In this document: in pieces, positions 23,454-32,047 of the stretch | Numbering within the stretch: the first letter of the stretch is position 1 | How the letters are laid out: each line of letters begins with the position of its first letter | Notes under the pieces: model-generated | Databases searched by the model: none | The model's input: the letters and a program-made list of their open reading frames with translations, nothing else | Told to the model about the DNA's origin: nothing | Translations under genes and position numbers: made by a program | Assembly: GCA_963712765.1 (NCBI GenBank) | Contig: CAVQIX010000003.1 | Coordinates: 310,001 to 374,000, forward strand | DNA length: 64,000 nt | From: CAXMST01 sp963712765 | GTDB taxonomy: Bacteria > Actinomycetota > Thermoleophilia > Solirubrobacterales > 70-9 | Direction: 5' to 3'

Positions 23454-24307
23454 TGGCCGCGGCCGGCAGCGTCGGTGAGGCGCTCGGCTCCGCCACCGAC
23501 GCGCTCGCGGCAGCAGGAGTCGATTCACCCCGGCTCGACGCCGAACTGCTGCTCGAGGCGGCGACCGGGCGCGATCGCGCAGCGTTGATCGCTATGCCCG
23601 AGGTCGGCGTCGAGGCTGCTCAGGCCAGGGCGTTCGGGGCGATGCTGAGACGGCGACTGCAGCGGGAGCCCCTCGCCTACATCCTCGGCCTCAAGGGATT
23701 CCGGATGATCGAGCTGGCGGTCGATCCGAGGGTCCTGGTCCCGCGGCCGGAGACGGAGCTGCTGGTCGAGCTGGCGCTCGAGCTGGAGCCGCGAGCGCTG
23801 CTCGATGTGGGCACCGGTTCGGGAGCGATCGCTCTGGCCGTGGCCGACGAGCTGGCGAGCTGCGAGGTGGTCGCCACCGATGTATCCAGGGATGCGATTG
23901 CGGTTGCGGAGGCGAACGCGGCTCGGCTCGGGCTCGAGCGGCGGGTCCGCTTCGAGCTCGGCTCTCTGCCCTCGAGCGGGGACTTCGACCTCCTCGTGGC
24001 CAACCTTCCATACGTCCGCAGCGTCGACTGGCAGGATCTCGAGCCGGAGATCACCGACCACGAGCCGAGGGGCGCGCTGGTCTCCGGCGAGGACGGGCTG
24101 ACCGCGATCAGGGAGTTGTTGGATGCGGTCAGCGCCGGCGCCGGCGGGGACTGTCCGGTCGCTGCGATTGGCCTCGAGGTGGGCGAGGGGCAGGCTCCGG
24201 CAGTGGCCGAGTTGGCCCGCGCCGCGGGCTTCGGCCGGATCGAGATCCGGCCGGATCTCGCCGGGATCGGTCGCTGCGTGGTCGGCCACAGGGAGGCGTC
24301 GGCGTGA
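23453..24307 (+). CDS. prmC: Release factor glutamine methyltransferase
   Basis: PrmC methylates the Gln of the GGQ motif in release factors using S-adenosylmethionine. The 284-residue protein has the substrate-binding N-domain (REPLAYILGLKGFRMIEL), VPRPETELLV, and the SAM site LLDVGTGSGAIALAVA with ATDVSRDAI. The catalytic (N/D)PPY motif is read as NLPYV here, a Leu in place of the first Pro. It overlaps prfA, its substrate's gene, by one base and the next gene by 4 bases. Confidence 0.95.
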   Translation: MAAAGSVGEALGSATDALAAAGVDSPRLDAELLLEAATGRDRAALIAMPEVGVEAAQARAFGAMLRRRLQREPLAYILGLKGFRMIELAVDPRVLVPRPETELLVELALELEPRALLDVGTGSGAIALAVADELASCEVVATDVSRDAIAVAEANAARLGLERRVRFELGSLPSSGDFDLLVANLPYVRSVDWQDLEPEITDHEPRGALVSGEDGLTAIRELLDAVSAGAGGDCPVAAIGLEVGEGQAPAVAELARAAGFGRIEIRPDLAGIGRCVVGHREASA

Positions 24308-24945
24308 GCGTCCCGGAGGTGGTTCCGGTCGCTGACTCCGAGCGTGCCCGGCGCAGGCTCGAGGTGACGATCGCTGAGGGAGGGGTGGTGCTCTTTCCCG
24401 CCGACGGCCTCTACGGGCTCGCCTGCGACCCCATGCGGGCCGGGGCGATCGAGCGCATCCACGCGATCAAGGGCCGTGACGACGGCAAGCCCTCGGCGGT
24501 CATGTACTTCTCACCTCTTGCGATGCGGGAGCTGCTGGCCTCGCTTGGCGAGCGCACCCGCGGGGCGCTCGCCGCGCTCCTTCCAGGGCCGGTGACGGCC
24601 GTCGTCGCCAACCTCGAACGGCGGTATCCGCTCGCCTGCCGCGCCGATCCCGAGCGCCTCGGCCTGCGGCTGATCGAGGGGCCCCTGGCGGGGGCGATGT
24701 GCCCGATCCTCCAGACCAGCGCCAACCACAGCGGCGAGCCGGCGCCGGCGTCGTTCGAGGCGGTCGACGCCTCGATCCTGAACCGGGTCGATCTCGCGAT
24801 CGACGGCGGCGAGCTCACAGGTCAGCCGTCGACGGTGGTGGATCTCACCGGTCTCGAGAACGAGGACGACCTCGGGGGCTGGTCGATCCTGCGCCGGGGA
24901 GCGATGGGCGAGAAGCAGCTCTCACGCCGACTTCGGGCGCTCTGA
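24304..24945 (+). CDS. Threonylcarbamoyl-AMP synthase (Sua5/YciO/YrdC family)
   Basis: The enzyme makes threonylcarbamoyl-adenylate for the t6A37 modification of ANN-decoding tRNAs. A single YrdC domain of 213 residues without the Sua5 C-terminal extension, so TsaC-sized. Motifs: FPADGLYGLACDP, IKGRDDGKP, LLPGPVTAVV, RLGLRLIEGPL and QTSANHSGEP. GTG start overlaps the prmC stop (GTGA), and the prmC-sua5 order is standard for actinobacteria. Confidence 0.93.
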   Translation: MSVPEVVPVADSERARRRLEVTIAEGGVVLFPADGLYGLACDPMRAGAIERIHAIKGRDDGKPSAVMYFSPLAMRELLASLGERTRGALAALLPGPVTAVVANLERRYPLACRADPERLGLRLIEGPLAGAMCPILQTSANHSGEPAPASFEAVDASILNRVDLAIDGGELTGQPSTVVDLTGLENEDDLGGWSILRRGAMGEKQLSRRLRAL

Positions 24946-24964
24946 CCCTGGCGACGGCCCGGAT

Positions 24965-25213
24965 CTAGGCGGTGTCGTGGCTCCTGACCATGATCCCGGC
25001 GCCGACCGCGGTGGCGACGATGACGCCGAAGACGAGCCATTCCGCCCAGCTGTCGAGGTCGAATAGCGCCGAGTAGACCAGCATGCCGAGGACGAGGAGC
25101 AGGACGAACGAGAGGATCTCGACGTGGCGCTGCTGGCGGGCGACCTTCTCTGCGTGCGGCAGCTGCGAAGTCGGCGTGCGCAGGTGGTGCTCGTGTTCGT
25201 GACCTTCGGCCAT
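24965..25213 (-). CDS. Small His-rich two-helix membrane protein, unknown function
   Basis: Not recognised. The 82-residue protein starts at the ATG at 25213, preceded by GGAGGAG with 5-nt spacing (25219-25225); an ATG at 25249 is less likely. It has a His/Glu-rich N-terminus (AEGHEHEHHL), a basic stretch (HAEKVARQQRHVE) and two hydrophobic segments (LSFVLLLVLGMLVYSALF and WLVFGVIVATAVGAGIMV). It lies opposite to and between the sua5-like gene and rpiB. The His cluster could bind metal, which is speculation. Confidence 0.65.
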   Translation of the reverse strand: MAEGHEHEHHLRTPTSQLPHAEKVARQQRHVEILSFVLLLVLGMLVYSALFDLDSWAEWLVFGVIVATAVGAGIMVRSHDTA

Positions 25214-25372
25214 CCGCTCTCCTCCATCGGGATTGTCGCGGCCAAGCATACGCCGGGTACATGCGGATAGATCACGCCTGTAGCGAGGCGCTGGGATGGT
25301 GACCGGGAAGCAGCTCTATCTCGGCGAGTCCTGACCGCCCGCCGGCGCGGTCGAGGCGGCGGGGCCCGCTGC

Positions 25373-25378
25373 TATCTT
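25373..25378 (+). promoter_or_regulatory. -10 box (TATCTT) of leaderless rpiB
   Basis: TATCTT ends 7 nt before the ATG at 25386; no Shine-Dalgarno. Confidence 0.5.
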
Positions 25379-25385
25379 CGCCCCG

Positions 25386-25835
25386 ATGCGCATTGCGATC
25401 GGATCCGACCACGCCGGCTACGACCTCAAGGAGGCCGTCGCGCCGATGCTGCGGGAGGCCGGCCACGAGATCGTTGACGTTGGCACCGACTCGGAGGAGT
25501 CGGTCGACTATCCGGTTTACGCGTCTCGCGCGGCTCATCTCGTCGCCGACGGCGAGGCCGAGCGGGCGGTGATCGTCTGCGGCTCCGGCGTCGGCGTTTC
25601 GATCACCGCAAACAAGGTCGACGGCGTGCGGGCCGTCAATGCCCACGATCCCGACGAGGCGGAGATGAGCCGCCGCCACAACAACGCCAACGTGCTCACC
25701 CTCGCCGGCCGCCGGCTCGATCCGGCCGAGGCCGGGCCGATCGTCGATCGCTTCCTCGCCACCGACTTCGAGGGCGGACGCCACGAGCGCCGAGTCGAGG
25801 AGATCGCCTCGGTCGAGCGCGGCGATCAGCTTTAG
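25386..25835 (+). CDS. rpiB: Ribose-5-phosphate isomerase B
   Basis: Interconverts ribose-5-phosphate and ribulose-5-phosphate in the pentose phosphate pathway. The 149-residue protein has IGSDHAGYDLKEAV, the phosphate-binding and catalytic VCGSGVGVSITANKV (with the catalytic Cys) and SRRHNNANVLTLAGR with the active-site His and Asn. A sugar isomerase of the LacA/B type is excluded by the full RpiB active site. It is 36 nt upstream of glyA and probably cotranscribed. Confidence 0.95.
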   Translation: MRIAIGSDHAGYDLKEAVAPMLREAGHEIVDVGTDSEESVDYPVYASRAAHLVADGEAERAVIVCGSGVGVSITANKVDGVRAVNAHDPDEAEMSRRHNNANVLTLAGRRLDPAEAGPIVDRFLATDFEGGRHERRVEEIASVERGDQL

Positions 25836-25871
25836 ACCACAGACCGAGTCAGCACCAGCCAAGGAGAACCC

Positions 25872-27152
25872 ATGACCGAGCTTCCGGACAACTTCCAGAC
25901 CGCGCCGCTCGGCGAGGTCGATCCCGAGATTGCCGAGGTGCTCGATCGTGAGCTCGCGCGCCAGCAGGACACGCTGGAGATGATCGCCTCCGAGAACTTC
26001 GTGCCGCAGGCGATCCTCGAGGCGGCCGGCTCGGTTCTGACCAACAAGTACGCCGAGGGCTATCCCGGCAGGCGCTACTACGGGGGGTGTGAGCACGTCG
26101 ACGTCGCCGAGGAACTCGCGATCGAGCGGGCCAAGGCCGTGTTCGGGGCCGAGCACGCAAACGTCCAGCCGCACGCGGGCGCACAGGCCAACAACGCCGT
26201 CTACCTGGCGCTGCTCGAGCCGGGCGACAGGATCATGGGCCTCGCTCTTGACAACGGCGGACATCTCACCCATGGGATGAAGCTCAACCTCTCGGGCAAG
26301 CTCTACGAGGTCGCGGCGTACCACGTCGACCGCGAGTCGTTGCTGGTCGACATGGAGGAGGTCGAGCGGCTCGCGCATGAGACCAAGCCGAGGCTGATCA
26401 TCGCCGGTTGGTCGGCCTACGCCCGCCACCTCGATTTCGGCGCCTTCCGCGAGATCGCCGACTCGGTCGGCGCGAAGCTGATGGTCGACATGGCCCACTT
26501 CGCCGGCCTGGTCGCCGCCGGCGAGCACCCCAACCCGGTGCCGCACGCGGACGTCGTCACGACCACGGTCCACAAGACCCTATGCGGCCCCCGCAGCGGG
26601 ATGATCCTCTGCAAGGAGGAGCTCAAGGCCGAGATCGACCGCGGGATCTTCCCCGGCAATCAGGGCGGCCCGCTGATGCACATCATCGCCGCCAAGGCCG
26701 TCGCGATGAGGATCGCCCAGAGCGAGGAGTTCAGGCAGCGACAACGGCAGACGGTCGCCAACGCCCGGGCGCTGGCCGACGGTTTGATCGCCGGAGGGGT
26801 GGAGGTCCTTACCGGCGGCACCGACACGCACCTGGTCTTGGTCGATCTGCGCCCGAACGGGCTCGACGGCAAGACCGCCGAGTCCCGCCTCGATCAGATC
26901 GGGATCACGGTCAACTTCAACACGATCCCGTTCGACCCGAACCCACCGATGAACCCCTCCGGCCTGCGGATCGGGACCCCGGCTCTGACGACGCGGGGGC
27001 TCGTCGAGGACGACATGCGGGAGATCGCCGACCTGATCGCGATCGGCCTCAGCGACCGCTTCGAGGCCGACAAGGAGGCCCTCAGCGCTCGTAGCAAGGC
27101 CCTGATGGAGCGCTACCCCCTCTACGAGCAGCTCACTCCGGCGGCTGTTTGA
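25872..27152 (+). CDS. glyA: Serine hydroxymethyltransferase
   Basis: PLP enzyme interconverting serine and glycine with transfer of a one-carbon unit to tetrahydrofolate. The 426-residue length is normal. Start ATG at 25872 follows AAGGAG. Motifs: MIASENFVPQAILEA, TNKYAEGYPGRRYYGGCE, MVDMAHFAGLVAAGEHPNP and the PLP-Lys region TTTVHKTLCGPRSG. The last differs from the common TTTTHKTLRGPRGG at three positions but keeps the Lys. The TTG start of the next gene overlaps its stop. Confidence 0.97.
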   Translation: MTELPDNFQTAPLGEVDPEIAEVLDRELARQQDTLEMIASENFVPQAILEAAGSVLTNKYAEGYPGRRYYGGCEHVDVAEELAIERAKAVFGAEHANVQPHAGAQANNAVYLALLEPGDRIMGLALDNGGHLTHGMKLNLSGKLYEVAAYHVDRESLLVDMEEVERLAHETKPRLIIAGWSAYARHLDFGAFREIADSVGAKLMVDMAHFAGLVAAGEHPNPVPHADVVTTTVHKTLCGPRSGMILCKEELKAEIDRGIFPGNQGGPLMHIIAAKAVAMRIAQSEEFRQRQRQTVANARALADGLIAGGVEVLTGGTDTHLVLVDLRPNGLDGKTAESRLDQIGITVNFNTIPFDPNPPMNPSGLRIGTPALTTRGLVEDDMREIADLIAIGLSDRFEADKEALSARSKALMERYPLYEQLTPAAV

Positions 27153-28186
27153 AGGTCTGGGTCGACTGCACCGCGGCGGCGCACCCGCTGGTGCTGCGGC
27201 CTCTGATCGAGGGTCTGCGGGAGCGCGGTCACAGCGTCGAGGTGACCGCGCGCAGCTACGGGCAGACCGAGGGCGTGCTCGAGCGGCTCGGGATCCCATT
27301 CGAGAGCTTCGGGACCCATGCCGACTCCGGGACCTTCGCGAAGGTCCGCTCGACTCTCGGGCGCAGCATCTCGCTCCTGCGCTGGGCCCGGGGCCGCGGC
27401 TTCGATCTCGCGATCGCGCACGGCTCCGTCGATGTCGCGATCGTAGGTGGCCTTCTCCGGATTCCGCAGGCCCAGCTGCAGGACTACGAGTATGCGGGCC
27501 TGCAGCGCAAGCTCGCCTGGCGCGCCGCCCGCCGGGTGATCGTGCCCGACGCGATCCCGCTGGACCGCCTGCACAGCGCCGGCGCCAGGGTCGAGAAGCT
27601 GGTCCGCTACCCGGGCCTCAAGGAGGACTACTACCTCGCCGACTTCGAGCCTGATCCCTCGGTGCTCGCGGAGCTCGGTCTCGATCGGCTGGGGATCGGA
27701 GCCGATCGTAGCGCCGACCAGATGGTGCTGGTGACCGTTCGCCCACCGCCTGAGAGCTCCGCCTACCACCACGACAACCCGCTCTACGAGCGCCTTCTCG
27801 ACCACCTGACCGCCGACCGACGGACGGTGACCGTGGTGATCCCGCGGACCGAGGGACAACGGCGGTCGGCCGAGGCGAGGAGCACCGATCGGCTGATCGT
27901 TCCCGAGCGCGCGATCGACGCGCAGAGCCTGATCGCCTATTCGGACCTGGTCGTCAGCGCGGGCGGCACGATGAACCGCGAGGCGGTCGCGCTGGGGGTT
28001 CCCGTCCACACGATCTTCAGCGGGCGGATGGGGGCGGTGGACGAGCAGCTGATCGCCACCGGCCGGCTGCGCGAGCTGACCGACGCCGCCGACCTCGGTC
28101 TCAGCAAGCGGAGCGAGGAGCCCGGCCCGGCCGATCCACGCGATCCGGCCCTGCTGGTCGAGGGAGCGATCGGGGCCGTCGAGTAG
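27149..28186 (+). CDS. DUF354 family protein (glycosyltransferase-like fold)
   Basis: 345 residues. MKVWVDCTAAAHPLVLRPLIEGL and the later SAGGTMNREAVALGVPVHTIFSGRMGAVD are typical of DUF354, a GT-B-like family of unproven function often found with polysaccharide genes. No ATG is available; TTG at 27149 overlaps the glyA stop as TTGA, which indicates translational coupling. The WecA-like gene follows 36 nt after the stop, so a role in glycan assembly is a reasonable inference. Confidence 0.85.
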   Translation: MKVWVDCTAAAHPLVLRPLIEGLRERGHSVEVTARSYGQTEGVLERLGIPFESFGTHADSGTFAKVRSTLGRSISLLRWARGRGFDLAIAHGSVDVAIVGGLLRIPQAQLQDYEYAGLQRKLAWRAARRVIVPDAIPLDRLHSAGARVEKLVRYPGLKEDYYLADFEPDPSVLAELGLDRLGIGADRSADQMVLVTVRPPPESSAYHHDNPLYERLLDHLTADRRTVTVVIPRTEGQRRSAEARSTDRLIVPERAIDAQSLIAYSDLVVSAGGTMNREAVALGVPVHTIFSGRMGAVDEQLIATGRLRELTDAADLGLSKRSEEPGPADPRDPALLVEGAIGAVE

Positions 28187-28222
28187 TCTCGCTGCCGACC
28201 CTTACGGGTGGGGTCGAACTCC

Positions 28223-29491
28223 ATGCCTGGAACGATCGACGCATTCTTCGCGTTCGCGACCGCGCTCGCGATCGCCTGGATCTTGGTCCCGGTCGCGGAG
28301 GCCTTCGCGATCCGGGTCGGCGCGATCGACGTCCCGCGCGAGCGCAGCCTCCATACCAAGCCGACCCCCAGGCTCTCGGGCATCGCGATCCTGATCGCGG
28401 TCCTCGCCAGCGGCGCGATCTTCCTCCCCTGGGACGCCGAGACACGCGCGATCCTCGGTGGCGCTGCCGCGATCTCGCTCGTCGGCATGGTCGACGACCT
28501 GATCGAGCTGCCGGCGATCCCCAAGCTGATCGGCCAGACGCTGGCGGTGATGATCCCCGTCTCGGCCGGGGTGACCGTCGACGTCTTCACACTGCCGTTC
28601 GTCGGTGGCGTCGATCTCGCGGGGACCGTGCTCTTCGACGCTCCGCTCCTCGGCGAGGTCGATCTCGGCGAGGTCGCGACCGTGGTCGGACTGGTCGGGA
28701 TCGCCAACGTGATCAATCTGATCGACGGCGTCGACGGGCTCGCCGCCGGCGTCTGCGTGATCAGCGCCGTCACGCTCGCCGCGATCGCCCTCTCGCTCGA
28801 CCGCAACGCGGCGGGGGTGCTCGCCGCGATCACCGCCGGCGCGGCACTCGGTTTCCTCCGCCACGGCTTCCCGCCGGCGTCGAGCTTCATGGGAGACACG
28901 GGGTCCAACCTGCTCGGCTTCCTGCTTGGGGCGATCGCGATCCAGGGGGCGCTGAAGACGAACGCCGTCGTCGCCCTCGCCTTCCCACTGGTCGTGCTGG
29001 CCGTGCCGATCCTCGACACGAGCTTCGTCCTCGCCAAGCGCCTCAAGTACCGCCGCCCGATCTTCGGCGCGGATCGCTCGCACTTCCACCACCGCTTCGC
29101 GAACGTCGGCTACAGCCAGCGGCGGACGATCGCCTATCTCTACGGCTGGACGGCGGCAATGGCCGCCTTCGCGCTGGCGCTGCGTTTCGTCCCCTACTCC
29201 AACGACCGGGGAGACTTCGACCCGGCCTGGACGGTGGTGATGGTCGTCTTCTTCGCGGTAGCGGTAGCGGCCAGCTTCCGCCTGCTGCTCGATCTCGAGA
29301 TCCTCAAGCTGCGCCGCTTCCGCTTCCGCCAGGTCAGAGCCCACAAGCCCGAAGCCTCGCCTGACGAGGTGGACGCCGGCGTGGTCCACGAGCTCGAGAC
29401 GGGCACCTTCGGTGCGGTCGACCCCGAGACAGGTGAGTTGCAGGCGGTCGACCCCGAGACGGGGGAGTTCGACGCGATCGATCCGCCCTAG
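28223..29491 (+). CDS. wecA: Polyprenyl-phosphate N-acetylhexosamine-1-phosphate transferase (WecA/MraY family)
   Basis: An integral membrane enzyme that starts lipid-linked glycan synthesis by moving a sugar-1-phosphate from a UDP-sugar to undecaprenyl phosphate. 422 residues with about ten hydrophobic segments. Catalytic landmarks: GMVDDLIELP, NLIDGVDGLAAGV, FMGDTGSNLLGF and the HFHHR signature. HFHHR and the position before atpI match the actinobacterial rfe/wecA. ATG at 28223 is preferred (GGTGGGG 9 nt upstream); GTG at 28208 is possible. The C-terminus after the last helix is an unusual tail with 10-residue repeats (AVDPETGELQ, AVDPETGEFD). Confidence 0.9.
   Translation: MPGTIDAFFAFATALAIAWILVPVAEAFAIRVGAIDVPRERSLHTKPTPRLSGIAILIAVLASGAIFLPWDAETRAILGGAAAISLVGMVDDLIELPAIPKLIGQTLAVMIPVSAGVTVDVFTLPFVGGVDLAGTVLFDAPLLGEVDLGEVATVVGLVGIANVINLIDGVDGLAAGVCVISAVTLAAIALSLDRNAAGVLAAITAGAALGFLRHGFPPASSFMGDTGSNLLGFLLGAIAIQGALKTNAVVALAFPLVVLAVPILDTSFVLAKRLKYRRPIFGADRSHFHHRFANVGYSQRRTIAYLYGWTAAMAAFALALRFVPYSNDRGDFDPAWTVVMVVFFAVAVAASFRLLLDLEILKLRRFRFRQVRAHKPEASPDEVDAGVVHELETGTFGAVDPETGELQAVDPETGEFDAIDPP
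29414..29473 (+). repeat. 30-bp tandem repeat encoding the wecA C-terminal tail
   Basis: Two 30-bp units (29414-29443, 29444-29473) share a perfect first half and encode AVDPETGELQ and AVDPETGEFD; degenerate flanking copies read ELETGTFG and AIDPP. A multiple of three keeps the frame. Confidence 0.85.
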
Positions 29492-30423
29492 GCGTCCTCG
29501 TCGAGGCCGCCGACCTGCAACAGCCCCTGGGGCTCCTCATGGTCGACCTGCAGGGTCGTGTGATCGAGGTCGAAGCGGTCGTGGAGGATCGCCTCGACCT
29601 CGCGTCGCCGCGCATGACAGTCCTCGTCGGCGCCGACGACGACGTGGGCCGAGAGCGCGGCGAAGCCGGAGGTAATCGTCCAGACGTGGAGGTCGTGGAC
29701 CTCGACGACCCCTTCAGCCGCCGCCATCGCTACTCCGATCTCGTTCGCGTCGAGGCCCTCCGGGGTTTCCTCGAGCAGGATCCGGACCGATTCGCGGATG
29801 ATCGGGATCGCGCTGGCCGCGACGAGCAGCGCGATCAGGGCGCCGATGATCGGGTCGGCCTCGTCGAAACCGGTGGTGATGATCACGATCGCTGCGACGA
29901 TCGCCCCGACCGAGCCGGCGAGGTCGGAGAGCACGTGGCGCATCGCTCCCTTCATGTTCAGGCTCTCGCCCGAGCCCTTGGCGAGGATCCGCGCCGCGAG
30001 GATGTTGACCACGGCGCCGACGGTTGCGATCACGAGCATGCCGACGCCGGCGACCTCCTCGGGGGAGTCGAGACGCTGCCAGGCCTCGTACAGGATCCAG
30101 ATCGAGACCGCGACCAGGGCGACGCCGTTGGTGAGCGCGGCGAGGATCTCGGCCCGCTGATAGCCGAAGCTCCGCTGCGGCGTGGGCGGCCTCGCGGCGA
30201 GGCGGATCGCGACCAGCGCCAGCGCCAGCGAGACGTTGTCGGAGAGCATGTGGACCGCATCTGCGAGCAGGGCCAGGCTGCCGGTCAGCAGGCCGCCGAC
30301 GACCTCGACGACGGTGTAGGTCGCGGTCAGAGCGAAGGCGGTTCCGAGCGCCTTGGAGTGAGCGGCGCGGTCGGGCCCGGAGGCCGTCCCCGGGGGGCGA
30401 TGTTGGAGGTGTGTGTGAGCCAT
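29488..30423 (-). CDS. Cation diffusion facilitator (zinc/cobalt-type efflux transporter)
   Basis: A 311-residue CDF transporter that exports divalent metal in exchange for protons. Six hydrophobic segments; the metal site of helix 2 is seen in LLADAVHMLSDNVSLALAL and its partner in helix 5 (MRHVLSDLAGSVGAIVA). The cytoplasmic C-terminal domain has VEVHDLHVWTITSG and ends with DHTTLQVDHEE. The N-terminus has His residues (MAHTHLQHR). The HxxxD pairs in helices 2 and 5 favour zinc. Its stop overlaps the wecA stop (CTAG, convergent). It interrupts the usual wecA-atpI neighbourhood. Confidence 0.93.
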   Translation of the reverse strand: MAHTHLQHRPPGTASGPDRAAHSKALGTAFALTATYTVVEVVGGLLTGSLALLADAVHMLSDNVSLALALVAIRLAARPPTPQRSFGYQRAEILAALTNGVALVAVSIWILYEAWQRLDSPEEVAGVGMLVIATVGAVVNILAARILAKGSGESLNMKGAMRHVLSDLAGSVGAIVAAIVIITTGFDEADPIIGALIALLVAASAIPIIRESVRILLEETPEGLDANEIGVAMAAAEGVVEVHDLHVWTITSGFAALSAHVVVGADEDCHARRREVEAILHDRFDLDHTTLQVDHEEPQGLLQVGGLDEDA

Positions 30424-30482
30424 GCTCTTGTGCCCATTGTGACCACCTCGGAGGGGGTCCGATTGGGCTTCGTCAATTCGGC

Positions 30483-30488
30483 TATATT
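30483..30488 (+). promoter_or_regulatory. -10 box (TATATT) for the atp operon with a long leader
   Basis: TATATT is the most AT-rich hexamer in the 277-bp gap between the divergent CDF and atpI genes. TTGGGC (30463-30468) stands 14 bp upstream, a short spacing for a -35. If used, the transcript has a leader of about 205 nt before the ATG at 30701. The gap contains an 11-codon GTG reading frame (30500-30535) but no recognisable riboswitch, and otherwise nothing I can name. Confidence 0.4.
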
Positions 30489-30700
30489 CGCGCTCCGCCG
30501 TGGCAGTCCCACCTGGACGGCGACTGGCCCGCTAGCGGCCCACTTATGGACGGTCCCCACTTCGACAACCGAGGCGACAGGCGCTCCGCGCGCACCGATC
30601 CCTCTTCGCGTGATCGCTTCGCCGGCCGCGACCGTTGTCCTCTTCGCACTCCCCTCGGCGACTCGCGGAGGTGGAGCCGTCGCGGACGCCGGCTCCAGCG

Positions 30701-31105
30701 ATGTCGGTAACCGCCTCGCGAATCTCAGGCGCTGATCTCGCGCGGAATCTCGACCTGCTGGTCCTGGCGCTCGCCCTTCCCCTCTTCATCGCGATCGACG
30801 CACCGATCGCCGGCTACCTCGCCGCCGGCGGAGCCTGGATCGTCGGCCGGATCGGCAAGGCCTTCGCCGATCGTCGCCGCGCTCAGGCCCTGCAGGCCGA
30901 CAACCGCAATGCCGCCCTCGGCCTCACGGCCGCGACGATGCTGGGACGCCTGTGGATCCTCGCCGCCGCGATTCTGATCGTCGGGCTCGCGGCCGAGCGC
31001 GAGGCAGGCCTGGCGGCGGCCCTGTTGGCGGCCGGGCTCGTGACCGCGCATCTGGCCGGCGAGGGGATCGGCGAGCTGTTGGATGGCGGAGGTGAGTCCG
31101 CGTGA
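30701..31105 (+). CDS. atpI: AtpI-like small membrane protein of the ATP synthase operon
   Basis: 134 residues with four hydrophobic stretches (LLVLALALPLFIAI, AGYLAAGGAWIVG, LWILAAAILIVGLA, AGLAAALLAAGLVTAHLAG). Sequence is poorly conserved; the assignment rests on topology and on its place directly before atpB, where actinobacteria have atpI (proposed c-ring assembly factor). ATG at 30701 is preferred over a TTG at 30635 whose extra residues are low in hydrophobicity and unlike the rest. The stop overlaps the atpB start (GTGA). Confidence 0.7.
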   Translation: MSVTASRISGADLARNLDLLVLALALPLFIAIDAPIAGYLAAGGAWIVGRIGKAFADRRRAQALQADNRNAALGLTAATMLGRLWILAAAILIVGLAAEREAGLAAALLAAGLVTAHLAGEGIGELLDGGGESA

Positions 31106-32028
31106 GCTGGTTCGGACGCCTCAGCACCGGCAAGAAGCTCCTCTTCATCGGCGGTATCTACCTGGTCGGTCTGATCGGGATCGCGGCCGTCTTCGGGTCC
31201 GACGGCAAGAACGAGACCTTCCAGCCGCAGGACGAGTTCCGGCTCGAATCCTGGGTCGGGATCTCGATCCTCGGGGTCGACATGTCGATCAACAAGGCCG
31301 TCCTGTACCTGACCCTGGCCGCGGCGGCGACGATCGGCTCGATGGTCTGGGTCGCGCGGCGGATGAAGATGAAGCCGAACCTCGTCCAGACAGCCGTTGA
31401 GCTCGCCTTCGACCTCGTCGACCAGCAGATCACCAACGACAACCTCGACAAGGAGCGGGCGATTCGCTGGTTTCCGTTCCTCGCCACGGCCTTCTTCTTC
31501 ATCCTCTGGTCGAACCTGATCGGCCTGATCCCGCTGCCGACGAACACCGAGCATCCGATCGATATCTTCGGCCTCGAGATCCCCGCCTTCGCCCTGTATG
31601 CGGCGACGGCGAACATCTCGGTGCCGCTGATCCTCACCCTGATCGTCTGGGTCTCCTACAACGTCGAGGGGATCCGCGAGCACGGCTTCTTCGGCTATTT
31701 CAAGACCTGGCTTCCCGCCGGCCTCGAGGACATGCCGTTCGCTTTCAAGGCGTTCGTGTTCGTGATCGAGGCGATCTCCCACACGGTCCGCCTCGTCTCG
31801 CTCTCAGTCCGGCTCTTCGCCAACATCCTCGCCGGCCACCTGCTGCTGCTGTTCATGGGCGGTGGTCTCGCCGTCCTGCTCGGCCTCGCCGCACTCGGCT
31901 GGCTGACCCTGCCCGCCGCGTTCGCGTTCTTCGTCTTCGAGATCGTGATCGTCGCCGGCCTGCAGGCCTTCATCTTCTCGATCTTGACCGCAATCTATAT
32001 CGGCGGCGCAACCGCTGATTCCCACTAG
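31102..32028 (+). CDS. atpB: F0F1 ATP synthase subunit a
   Basis: Membrane subunit forming the proton half-channels next to the c-ring. 308 residues with several transmembrane helices. The essential Arg is in SLSVRLFANILAGH; NLIGLIPLP and the C-terminal FVFEIVIVAGLQAFIFSILT are typical. GTG start overlaps the atpI stop by 4 nt. Confidence 0.97.
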   Translation: MSWFGRLSTGKKLLFIGGIYLVGLIGIAAVFGSDGKNETFQPQDEFRLESWVGISILGVDMSINKAVLYLTLAAAATIGSMVWVARRMKMKPNLVQTAVELAFDLVDQQITNDNLDKERAIRWFPFLATAFFFILWSNLIGLIPLPTNTEHPIDIFGLEIPAFALYAATANISVPLILTLIVWVSYNVEGIREHGFFGYFKTWLPAGLEDMPFAFKAFVFVIEAISHTVRLVSLSVRLFANILAGHLLLLFMGGGLAVLLGLAALGWLTLPAAFAFFVFEIVIVAGLQAFIFSILTAIYIGGATADSH

Positions 32029-32047
32029 GAAAAGGAGTAACTGACCC

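Noticed and set aside
25836..25871. Glycine riboswitch before glyA
   Set aside because: Only 36 nt separate rpiB and glyA, too short for the element, and an AAGGAG site fills the end.
30545..30712. 54-codon plus-strand frame overlapping the atpI start
   Set aside because: Arg-rich, third positions less GC-biased than in real genes here, and no start signal; looks like a chance frame.
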